From Provencibacterium sp. (GTDB lineage Bacteria > Bacillota > Clostridia > Oscillospirales > Ruminococcaceae), in contig JAAWDS010000011.1 of NCBI GenBank assembly GCA_022793895.1, positions 1 through 49,290 on the forward strand: DNA of 49,290 nt, written 5' to 3'. The notes beneath the pieces were generated by a model. It saw nothing but the letters and a program-made list of their open reading frames with translations. It made no database searches and had not been told where the DNA came from. Shown in pieces: positions 35,096 through 42,441 of this stretch. A program made the position numbers and the translations under genes. The first letter of the stretch is position 1. The number at the start of each line of letters is the position of its first letter.

Positions 35096-35516
35096 AAAGA
35101 GAAGCGCGCACCTTTTTTAGAAGCGTATAAAAAATATCCCGTTCCGTCTCTGTCAGATCAGAAAGCAGCCGTTCCTCCGCCTCGGCCCGGTGGTGCAGCG
35201 CCGAACGGACGCATTCGATACCTGCCGGTGTGATCCGCACCAGCTTAACCCGCCGGTCTCCAGCGTCTCCAAAGCCCTCCGCAAATCCCTTTTGCTCCAG
35301 TCGGGCAATGATCCCCGCCGCCGTGGACTGCGCCACATGCAGAATCTGCTCCAGCTCTTTCAGCGAGCGCTTCCCATCCGGAGCCCGGTCAAGCTCTACC
35401 AGCACGTCTAGCTGCGCCAAGGTCATATCCTGGGGCCGCAGCGCGTTATTGGCGTTTTTTCGTAGTTCATCGCTAATTTGTTTAATCAGCAGTCCGCAAT
35501 CCCGCGGGTTTTCCAT
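35094..35516 (-). CDS. MarR family transcriptional regulator
   Basis: A 140-residue winged-helix repressor. The recognition region is SLKELEQILHVAQSTAAGIIARLEQKGFAE (residues about 51-80), followed by the wing GDAGDRRVKLVRITPAG with the conserved D-R-R. It probably represses its own gene and the adjacent MATE exporter, since three near-identical 17-bp elements lie at the two promoter regions (two overlapping its own -10 and -35). The inducer is unknown, perhaps a substrate of the exporter (inference). Confidence 0.92.
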   Translation of the reverse strand: MENPRDCGLLIKQISDELRKNANNALRPQDMTLAQLDVLVELDRAPDGKRSLKELEQILHVAQSTAAGIIARLEQKGFAEGFGDAGDRRVKLVRITPAGIECVRSALHHRAEAEERLLSDLTETERDIFYTLLKKVRASL

Positions 35517-35541
35517 ATGGCATCCCTCCGATCATGAAATT

Positions 35542-35570
35542 ATAATAGCATGCTTTTAATATTCTGTCAA
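35542..35570 (-). promoter_or_regulatory. Sigma-A promoter of marR
   Basis: On the minus strand TTGACA (35570-35565) and TATTAT (35547-35542) are 17 bp apart. They lie 26-54 bp upstream of the marR start. Confidence 0.85.
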
Positions 35571-35585
35571 TAGCTTGCTTTTGAT
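35544..35585. promoter_or_regulatory. Putative MarR operators, copies A and B
   Basis: AATAGCATGCTTTTAAT (35544-35560) and AATAGCTTGCTTTTGAT (35569-35585) are direct repeats with a 25-bp period, identical at 15 of 17 positions. Copy A overlaps the -10 and copy B the -35 of marR, a classic repression layout. Copy A contains the perfect palindrome AGCATGCT. Confidence 0.6.
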
Positions 35586-35670
35586 TTTTAATTTACTTTT
35601 AAGGGAGACCTGAGCCGGATAGCCTCCCGGCAGCCCCCACGGCCCATCCCTCCATCCGCCGCGCCGGGTA

Positions 35671-35699
35671 TTGACGGTTCCTGCCCCCCGTAGTAAAAT
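35671..35699 (+). promoter_or_regulatory. Promoter for the 35771 gene
   Basis: TTGACG (35671-35676) and TAAAAT (35694-35699) are 17 bp apart, about 72 bp upstream of the start. A TGCGG/CCGCA hairpin (35709-35725) follows in the leader. Confidence 0.7.
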
Positions 35700-35770
35700 A
35701 TCTTTGCCTGCGGCAAATTCCGCAGGCTCCGGCAGAGACGCCGGAACGGCAGGATGGGAGGAGGGAAGCA

Positions 35771-36376
35771 ATGATTGAAAAGCTGGCGGACATGGTGGGG
35801 GTCACACCCCAGGCGTTTCTAGCCACCATCGGCATTTTCGGAGCGGCGTTCCTCGTTCTCTTCATCAAAATGAAGATCGATGAGAAGAAGGGCGTCAACA
35901 GCCAGGAGAAGGAGGATATCCGGAAGATCGTGGCCAACCTGGCGCCCGGCGGGACAGAATACACGGCGGCTTACGCCCACAGCAAGGAGGTCTATGGCGG
36001 CGCGCGGGTACGCCGGGAGGTCTACCACTATTATGCGGTGGGCTTCCGTCCCGACCAGACGGATCACCTGTGGGTGATCCCCATTGGTATGGAGGGCGGC
36101 AAAATGGTCTATACCGAGCCGGTCAAAGCCTGCGCGGAGACGGTCGAGTACATCGGCGGCAACGCTTACCAGCTCCTTTTGAAGTTCCCCGGCAAGAGAC
36201 AGAATTTCATCCAGCTCACGGTGGACGCCAGCAACACCCGGCTGGGCAAGGAGTGCCAGGTAAACATCCAGCAGCCGGAGGAGGCGGAAGCCTTCCGAGC
36301 GTTCGCACAGGCCTTCCAGGAGCGGGTAAACGACACGCTGGGCGTGGACAAAAAGGGCCGCGCCCTACATTCCTAA
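35771..36376 (+). CDS. Membrane-anchored protein of unknown function
   Basis: A 201-residue protein with one hydrophobic helix near residues 14-34 (TPQAFLATIGIFGAAFLVLFI) and a soluble domain after it. The soluble part is acidic and basic in turn, with no motif I recognise; features include APGGTEYTAAYAHSKEVYGG and YHYYAVGF. GGAGGAGGGA ends 4 bp before the ATG. It is followed 27 bp later by another membrane protein gene, so they may form one unit. The function is unknown. Confidence 0.75.
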   Translation: MIEKLADMVGVTPQAFLATIGIFGAAFLVLFIKMKIDEKKGVNSQEKEDIRKIVANLAPGGTEYTAAYAHSKEVYGGARVRREVYHYYAVGFRPDQTDHLWVIPIGMEGGKMVYTEPVKACAETVEYIGGNAYQLLLKFPGKRQNFIQLTVDASNTRLGKECQVNIQQPEEAEAFRAFAQAFQERVNDTLGVDKKGRALHS

Positions 36377-36403
36377 AAAAGAAGAGAAGAGGAGAAGAAC
36401 ACC

Positions 36404-37075
36404 ATGAAAAATATTCTCAGAGGCTTCAGCCGCGAGGTTTTCTTTTTTTTAGTTTTCGCCGGCTTCCTGCTGTATATGACGGTACCGGATGTTGTGATTT
36501 TCCTAAAACCGGCCATCAGCTTCGAGGAGCTGCTGGAGGAGGACGGCCGCACGCTGGAGGCGGGCAGCCACGTATCCGGAAGGGTTCCCTATGTATTGGA
36601 ACATTTCGCCTCGGAAAGTACATACACCCAACGCAGCGACGGCTCCCGCAGCGGTAGCCGCAGCACCGGGAGATTTTATCCGCTGTTTTGGACGGGCGGC
36701 CTCGCCGCGCTGAAATGCCGTCAGGCAGATGTGGAGACGCTGGATCAGCTGGCGGAAGAAACCTACCTCTACCTCATGACCGGGGAGGAACCAACCACCG
36801 TGTTTTCCATGGAGGGCAAGGCCGAGCCCCTGAACGAAAAGCTGACGAACTACTACCGTGAATACATGGCGGATATGGATTTCACGGCCGACGAGCTAGA
36901 CGCCCTAGGCCAACCGCTCTGCGTCCGTTATGTCAACTTTACCGCCGTCTGGGTGATGTTCGCTATAGGAGTCCTTCTGGCCGTGCTGGGCGTTCTGCTG
37001 TTCCTGCGGCGCTACCGGCTGGCCGTCCATGGCTCCGGCTTGCAGCGGGCGGAGGACCTGCCGGATGTGCCCTGA
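36404..37075 (+). CDS. Two-helix membrane protein of unknown function
   Basis: A 223-residue protein with a hydrophobic helix near 12-33 (VFFFLVFAGFLLYMTVPDVVIFL) and another near 183-205 (TAVWVMFAIGVLLAVLGVLLFL), then a short basic tail. The 150-residue part between them is probably outside the membrane. I know no family for it. It has the look of a small sensor or a partner of the preceding gene product. GAAGAGGAGAA precedes ATG 36404 at a usual distance. Confidence 0.7.
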   Translation: MKNILRGFSREVFFFLVFAGFLLYMTVPDVVIFLKPAISFEELLEEDGRTLEAGSHVSGRVPYVLEHFASESTYTQRSDGSRSGSRSTGRFYPLFWTGGLAALKCRQADVETLDQLAEETYLYLMTGEEPTTVFSMEGKAEPLNEKLTNYYREYMADMDFTADELDALGQPLCVRYVNFTAVWVMFAIGVLLAVLGVLLFLRRYRLAVHGSGLQRAEDLPDVP

Positions 37076-37250
37076 GCCTCCTCCCGGCGGATTTCCCTCT
37101 TGCATTCTGCGGCCGAACGCTTTAAAATGGGAGAAAGGGAATCCCGCCTAAAGGTTTTGAAACGGCGGCGGAACCACCCGAAAAATGGAGACGTCCGCAG
37201 CTTTGCCTCCCGGCAGGAAAGGCGCAAAGCGCAAGAAAGGAATGGTTAGC

Positions 37251-37826
37251 ATGGATAACAAAGTATTGGTAGAGACCTCGGCGCGCCATGTACACGTCAC
37301 CGAGAAGGATCTCGAAATTCTGTTCGGCAAGGGCGCGGCCCTCACCCCGAAAAAGGATCTTTCCCAGCCCGGCCAGTTCGCCTGCACCGAGCGGGTCGAT
37401 ATCGTCGGCCCGAAGCGCGAGCTGAAAAACGTTTCGATCCTGGGGCCGGTCCGCAAGGATACCCAGGTGGAGCTCTCCTTGACCGACGCGCGCAGCATCG
37501 GCCTGGCGGTCCCTGTGCGTGAATCGGGCGATATCGCCGGCAGCGCAGGCTGCAAGCTGGTCGGCCCCTGCGGCGAGGTGGAGATTGCCGAAGGCGTCAT
37601 CGCCGCCAAGCGCCATATCCATGCCACCCCAGCGGATGCGGAACGCCTGGGCCTCAGCGACAAGCAGGTTGTCAAGGTCAAGGTGGAGTCCGACGGCCGC
37701 AGCCTGGTTTTCGATGACGTCGTCGTCCGTGTCCGCGGCGATTTTGCCTGGGCCATGCACATCGATACCGACGAGTCCAACGCCGCCGGCTGCGCGGGCG
37801 AGGTCTACGGCGAGATCATCAAATAG
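37251..37826 (+). CDS. pduL: Phosphate propanoyltransferase, PduL family
   Basis: A 191-residue enzyme that exchanges acyl-CoA and acyl phosphate without similarity to Pta. It shows the metal-site motif SARHVHVT near the N-terminus and AKRHIHATPADAERLG in the second half, plus FACTERVDIVGPKRELKNVSILGP, all family hallmarks. The start ATG 37251 has AAGGA at 9 bp. No shell-protein genes are near, so this is not a microcompartment locus, and the N-terminal targeting extension of true PduL is absent. It probably acts as a phosphotransacetylase with acetyl-CoA from PFOR (inference). Confidence 0.93.
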   Translation: MDNKVLVETSARHVHVTEKDLEILFGKGAALTPKKDLSQPGQFACTERVDIVGPKRELKNVSILGPVRKDTQVELSLTDARSIGLAVPVRESGDIAGSAGCKLVGPCGEVEIAEGVIAAKRHIHATPADAERLGLSDKQVVKVKVESDGRSLVFDDVVVRVRGDFAWAMHIDTDESNAAGCAGEVYGEIIK

Positions 37827-37914
37827 GGAACGTCCGCTATCCGCCGCAGACGGAAAAGGGCGTACCTGCAAAACAGAAAAGATCCCCGGCCGGGCGATCC
37901 TCCGGCTTTCAGGA

Positions 37915-37956
37915 AAAGGGCGTGCTGCAAAACTTCCGTTTTGCAGCACGCCCTTT
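37915..37956. terminator. Bidirectional terminator between pduL and AraC regulator
   Basis: A perfect 19-bp stem (37915-37933 with 37938-37956, loop TTCC). It lies between the convergent pduL and AraC genes and overlaps the stop codon of the latter. An imperfect copy of its left arm (GGAAAAGGGCGT...CTGCAAAAC) precedes it near 37852-37874. Confidence 0.88.
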
Positions 37957-40204
37957 AGTCTGCCGGAACCGGGTTCACGGCCGCATCCTGCCCTCCAGCC
38001 GCCTGCGCCTCGCAGCAGGCGCGGTAGTCGCCTGGGGTTTGGCCAACCGATTGCTTAAATTTGCGGATAAAGCTCGAAGGCTGCACATAGCCGACCCGGA
38101 CCGCTATATCGTTGACCGGCATGGAGGTTGAGGACAGCAGGGCCCTGGCGGTATCAATGCGCAGCGTATTGATATAGGCGGAGACATTCTGCCCCATGCA
38201 GCTTTTAAACTGGTGGCTGAAGTTGGAGATCGACATGTTGAAGTGATCGGAGAGCGTTTTCACGCAGAAATCCGCATCGGCGAAGTGTTCGCGGATATAG
38301 GCGGAGACATCCCCCGCCTCCAGGCTCTTGCCGCCGCGGCGGTTTTGATCCAGATAGGCGATGATGTCCTCGCTGATCTGCTCGACGATCCCCACAAAGT
38401 CCTCCACGGTGCGGAGATTTTCATTGACGCTGAGGTTTTGGTATTTCGTTTCAAAGGAGGGGTAGGCCTGGCTGATGGTGTGGGTTGCGCGCAGGGCCGT
38501 GTTAATAATGTCATAAAACAGGCAGATAGCCAGAAACAGGCTCTGCTGTTCCCCGCGGATACGCGCGGTCAGGTTCTGCATGATGAACTGGATTTTCACC
38601 GTGTTGCCGTTGACGATGGCATAGTAGAGCGAATCCAGCTCCTCCTTGGGATAGAAATAATGTTCAAGCGCGGTTTCCTGCCGGCAGTCGGCATAGAAAA
38701 TGACCTGGTTCTTTCCCCGGATGAGCTGGTATTTGGCCGCGGTGCAGGCTTCGTTGTAGGCGGCGAGCAGCTGGGCGGTCGATCCGCGCGGTTCGCTCAC
38801 GCCGATGGTCAGGCTGCGTCCCACCGCCTCCTGGTAGTGCATGGGCAAAAGCTGCAAGCGCTGTTCAAGCGCCGGGCGTATATCCGGGCTAGGCAGCGAG
38901 AGGATGAAAACAAAGCTCTGCTGCTCCAGATATTCCAGCATGAACACCTCATAATCCACCGAGAGCATCTCCCGCAGCTGCTCAAAGATGCTTACCTCCC
39001 CGGCGGCCTGATCGCTCTCCCATTCGGTCAGGAAAACGGCAACCTGAAACGCGCTGCCGGACAAGAGCATGCCTAAGCCCCCGCAGTCGGCGTTAAAGGC
39101 GTCGATATCCGGGTATTCCCCGCGCAGCAGCCGGAAGATGCGCGCCTCGCGCAGAATCTCCTCCTCGTGCGGCGAACGGGCCTGGCCAACGCTCTCCAGC
39201 GCGCGCTGCGCCGTTTCGATCAGGTTGAGGTTCTCCGAAAGACCGGGGCTCACGCGGCGCGCCGCCTGGCCCAGCGCGCGCAGAGGCCTGTAGCAGCGCT
39301 TCATCTGCTCATAAATAACGAAGGCGCCCAGCGAGATGATGGCCAGCAGGCTGGCAAAGTAAACGAACCCCGGCAGCCGCATGCGCGCGGTGATCTCCCG
39401 GACGGGGATGAAGAAAACAAGGCTGGGCTCGGCGCCCTTAGAGTCCGAACGCACCAGATAATAGGTCTCGCCGTCGCAGCTCCAGCGGCTGAAATTGGAG
39501 CGTACCCGCTCTGCCGCCTCCTGGAAGCGCTCGTCCGCGTGGCGGGCATAGAGCACGCCGCCCTGCGCATTCAGCAGCAGGACCGGGTAATCCCCCCCTG
39601 CCGAGGTGAGAATTTCTTCAAGCTGCGCCGAAGAGAGCTGAAAAATAAACTGCCGCTCCCCCAGAGGGAAGATATAAAAAATCCCTCTGCTGCCAACATC
39701 CGGGTAGAGCGGCGCGTTGATCCAGAAGGGGCCGGGCAGCGAGCGGAGCGTTTCAAATATTTCCTGCGCATCGGCAAGCTTCGTTCCGCTGGCCGAGGTA
39801 AAGAGATAACGGGCGTTGGCCGTTCCGGCAGTTGAGAAAAAATAGTCCAGCCCATCCTGATGATAAAAAATATTCTCTACCGATCCGTTGACGCTCTGGA
39901 AATAGCGCAGCTTGCGGCAGATATCCATGTAGCAGGTGGGGTTCTCCTCAATATTGCGCCGGGAGAAGTGGCTGTCGCCAACGCACTGCATGGCGAAGCT
40001 ATCCATCTGCTTGGCCTGGGTATACAAAGCGCTCTGCGCCTTTTCGCACAGCGAAGCGCTCTGATCCAGCAGCGTGCTGCGCAAGGAAGAAAAGAAAAAG
40101 CGCTGCACCACAACGCCCAGCAGCACCAGCGGGATGAGCAGCAGGATAAGATAGGAGCAAAGATAACGCCAGAAGAGCTCGTTCTTTTTAAAGGTATTTT
40201 TCAT
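37955..40204 (-). CDS. Membrane-anchored AraC-family regulator with external sensor
   Basis: A 749-residue one-component regulator. It has a helix near residues 15-37 (YLCSYLILLLIPLVLLGVVV), an external sensor of about 250 residues of Cache-like layout, a second helix near 300-320 (FVYFASLLAIISLGAFVIYEQ), a linker and a C-terminal AraC domain (about 640-735) with CVKTLSDHFNMSISNFSHQFKSC and DIAVRVGYVQPSSFIRKFKQSVGQTPGDYR. This type senses sugars outside and switches a neighbouring ABC importer, here the divergent genes at 40516. ATG 40204 is preceded by GGGAGG. Ligand unknown. Confidence 0.92.
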   Translation of the reverse strand: MKNTFKKNELFWRYLCSYLILLLIPLVLLGVVVQRFFFSSLRSTLLDQSASLCEKAQSALYTQAKQMDSFAMQCVGDSHFSRRNIEENPTCYMDICRKLRYFQSVNGSVENIFYHQDGLDYFFSTAGTANARYLFTSASGTKLADAQEIFETLRSLPGPFWINAPLYPDVGSRGIFYIFPLGERQFIFQLSSAQLEEILTSAGGDYPVLLLNAQGGVLYARHADERFQEAAERVRSNFSRWSCDGETYYLVRSDSKGAEPSLVFFIPVREITARMRLPGFVYFASLLAIISLGAFVIYEQMKRCYRPLRALGQAARRVSPGLSENLNLIETAQRALESVGQARSPHEEEILREARIFRLLRGEYPDIDAFNADCGGLGMLLSGSAFQVAVFLTEWESDQAAGEVSIFEQLREMLSVDYEVFMLEYLEQQSFVFILSLPSPDIRPALEQRLQLLPMHYQEAVGRSLTIGVSEPRGSTAQLLAAYNEACTAAKYQLIRGKNQVIFYADCRQETALEHYFYPKEELDSLYYAIVNGNTVKIQFIMQNLTARIRGEQQSLFLAICLFYDIINTALRATHTISQAYPSFETKYQNLSVNENLRTVEDFVGIVEQISEDIIAYLDQNRRGGKSLEAGDVSAYIREHFADADFCVKTLSDHFNMSISNFSHQFKSCMGQNVSAYINTLRIDTARALLSSTSMPVNDIAVRVGYVQPSSFIRKFKQSVGQTPGDYRACCEAQAAGGQDAAVNPVPAD

Positions 40205-40261
40205 CTTTTCCCTCCCGGCAGCAGATTGTACAATTTCAAGTCCCGGATAGGGACCTTTCCT

Positions 40262-40291
40262 ATTATAACATTCCATCCGGCAGGGATTCAA
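40262..40291 (-). promoter_or_regulatory. Promoter of the AraC regulator
   Basis: On the minus strand TTGAAT (40291-40286) and a perfect TATAAT (40267-40262) are 18 bp apart, 58 bp upstream of the start codon. Confidence 0.75.
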
Positions 40292-40416
40292 ACAAAATAT
40301 ACGCGTTTGACGCCCATTAAAAGGGGATTTTCAAAAAATGTTGATCCTCTGTGCAGATTTTGCAGATCCTTTATTGCAGGTTCAAGAACTGCATATCCCA
40401 AAACAAAAACGAATGA
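40292..40416. other. Regulatory space between divergent promoters
   Basis: About 125 bp of AT-rich DNA between the two promoters. It holds no gene. The related elements TTTTGCAGATCC and TTTGACGCCC occur here, and it is the natural place for AraC binding sites, but I cannot define one. Confidence 0.4.
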
Positions 40417-40446
40417 TTTACACAAATGATCTTGAAATGGTATAAA
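40417..40446 (+). promoter_or_regulatory. Promoter of the ABC importer operon
   Basis: TTTACA (40417-40422) and TATAAA (40441-40446) are 18 bp apart, about 70 bp upstream of the first permease gene. Confidence 0.7.
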
Positions 40447-40515
40447 TGTTTTGTACAGAAAAGGCAAGACCCCATGCAAAGCGTCCGGTAAAATTTTTCC
40501 AAGGAGGCCATAGCT

Positions 40516-41463
40516 ATGACACAGGCGCAGCCCACCATCCACACGCCCGCCAGCAGGCGGCGGCACAAGCTGCGGATGATTACCCGCAACGGCATGCTGT
40601 ATCTGTTTCTCCTGCCCGCGCTGCTTTATATCCTTCTTTTCCAATATGTGCCGCTGTATGGCATTCAGATCGCCTTCAAGGATTTTGTGGCCATTGAAGG
40701 CATCTGGAACAGTCCCTGGGTAGGCTTCAAGCATTTCAGCGCCTTCTTCTCCTCCTACCGCTTTTGGGATCTCATCCGCAACACGCTGACGCTGAGCCTC
40801 TACCGGATCGCCATTGGCTTCCCTATGCCCATCCTGTTGGCGCTGCTGCTGAACTACACCACCTTCCGCCGGCTGGGGAAGTTTGCGCAGACCGCTACCT
40901 ACGCCCCGCATTTCATCTCGGTCGTGGTTATGGTGGGCATGCTGCTGCTGTTCCTGTCTCCGAGCAACGGGGTTATTAACAAGCTCTTAGGCTTTATTGG
41001 GATCGACCCGGTTTTCTTTATGGGGGAGGCCGGCTATTTCAAACATATCTATGTCTGGTCGGGCATCTGGCAGACGACCGGCTGGAGCTCCATCATCTAT
41101 ATCGCCGCGCTTACCAGCGTCAGTCCGGAGCTGCATGAGGCCGCCGTTATCGACGGGGCCAACAAGCTCGAACGCATCTGGCACATCGATGTGCCCAGTA
41201 TTCTGCCGACGGCGATTATTCTGCTGGTCATGGATGTCGGCCGGGTGATGAATGTCGGCTTTGAAAAGGTGCTGCTCATGCAGAACGATCTGAACCTGCC
41301 GGCCTCGGAGATCATCTCTACCTATACCTATAAGGTGGGCCTGCTCAACGCGCAATACAGCTATTCAACGGCTATCGGCCTGTTTAACAACATTATCAAC
41401 TTCATTCTGCTCATCTCGGTGAACAAGCTGGCCAAGCGCATCTCAGGCACCGGCTTGTGGTAA
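40516..41463 (+). CDS. ABC sugar transporter permease (LplB type)
   Basis: A 315-residue CUT1 family permease with about six helices. The EAA loop EAAVIDGANKLERIWHIDVPSILP (about residues 206-229) contacts the ATPase. The N-terminus MLYLFLLPALLYILLFQYVPLYG is typical of LplB-like permeases that handle complex oligosaccharides. AAGGAGG is 8 bp before the ATG. It works with the following permease and the lipoprotein. No ATPase gene is present, so a shared MsmK-like ATPase is likely (family knowledge). Confidence 0.95.
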   Translation: MTQAQPTIHTPASRRRHKLRMITRNGMLYLFLLPALLYILLFQYVPLYGIQIAFKDFVAIEGIWNSPWVGFKHFSAFFSSYRFWDLIRNTLTLSLYRIAIGFPMPILLALLLNYTTFRRLGKFAQTATYAPHFISVVVMVGMLLLFLSPSNGVINKLLGFIGIDPVFFMGEAGYFKHIYVWSGIWQTTGWSSIIYIAALTSVSPELHEAAVIDGANKLERIWHIDVPSILPTAIILLVMDVGRVMNVGFEKVLLMQNDLNLPASEIISTYTYKVGLLNAQYSYSTAIGLFNNIINFILLISVNKLAKRISGTGLW

Positions 41464-41477
41464 GGAGGGAAAAGACT

Positions 41478-42395
41478 ATGGCAGGCAAGCATCAAAAGAT
41501 CCACCAGACCATGGCGGACAATGTGTTCGACATTGCCGTTAACCTTCTGGTCATTGTGATTACGCTGATCGTCGTTTATCCGCTCTATTTCGTCGTCATC
41601 GCCTCATTGAGCGACCCGGACGCGGTCAACAGCGGCGCCATGCTGTTCTACCCCGTCGCCGGGCAGGGCAAGCTGCTGAATCTGGAGGGGTATCAGCGCG
41701 TCTTTCAGGATGCGCGCATCTGGCGCGGCTACGGGAACACCATCTACTACACCGTTTTCGGGACGGCCATCGGCCTGTTTGCCACCGCCTTAGCAGGCTA
41801 TGCGCTCTCGCGCCGGGATCTCGTGGGCCGGGGCGTTATCACCGGACTGTTTGTTTTCACCATGTATTTTTCCGGCGGCCTTATCCCGACCTATATGGCG
41901 GTAAAAAATTACCATATGACCAACACCTCCGCCGTGATGATTATCCTTGGCGCGGTGTCGGTGTACAACATCATCATTGCAAAGTCGTTCTTCCAATCCA
42001 CCATCGGCATTGAGCTACAGGAGGCCGCTTTTATCGACGGATGCGGCAACGGGCGGTTCTTCGCCCTCATCGTTCTGCCGCTCTCCAAGTCGATCCTTGC
42101 CGTTTTGACCCTTTACTATGCCGTCGGTTACTGGAACTCCTTCTTCAACGGCCTCATCTATCTCAACGATGAAAAGCTCTATCCCTTGCAGCTCGTACTG
42201 CGCGATATCCTGGTTGCCAGCCAGATGCTGGCGGCGGATGTGACCGACATAGAGTCCATCGGCGACGCGCAGCGCATTGCCGAATCGCTCAAATATGGCG
42301 TTATTATTGTTTCCACGCTTCCCGTTTTAATTCTCTATCCGTTCCTACAGAAATACTTTGTGAAGGGTGTCATGATTGGCTCCGTCAAGGGCTGA
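41478..42395 (+). CDS. ABC sugar transporter permease (YtcP type)
   Basis: A 305-residue second CUT1 permease with six helices. FDIAVNLLVIVITLIVVYPLYFVVIASLSDP near the N-terminus and the EAA motif EAAFIDGCGNGRFFALIVLPLSKS are diagnostic, and MYFSGGLIPTYM is typical of the YtcP branch. The start is ATG 41478 behind GGAGG (9 bp spacing), 14 bp after the first permease gene. The two form the membrane channel. Confidence 0.95.
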   Translation: MAGKHQKIHQTMADNVFDIAVNLLVIVITLIVVYPLYFVVIASLSDPDAVNSGAMLFYPVAGQGKLLNLEGYQRVFQDARIWRGYGNTIYYTVFGTAIGLFATALAGYALSRRDLVGRGVITGLFVFTMYFSGGLIPTYMAVKNYHMTNTSAVMIILGAVSVYNIIIAKSFFQSTIGIELQEAAFIDGCGNGRFFALIVLPLSKSILAVLTLYYAVGYWNSFFNGLIYLNDEKLYPLQLVLRDILVASQMLAADVTDIESIGDAQRIAESLKYGVIIVSTLPVLILYPFLQKYFVKGVMIGSVKG

Positions 42396-42441
42396 TCTGC
42401 CATAGTCAAACCAAAACCAATGGATGAAAGGATGAATCTGT

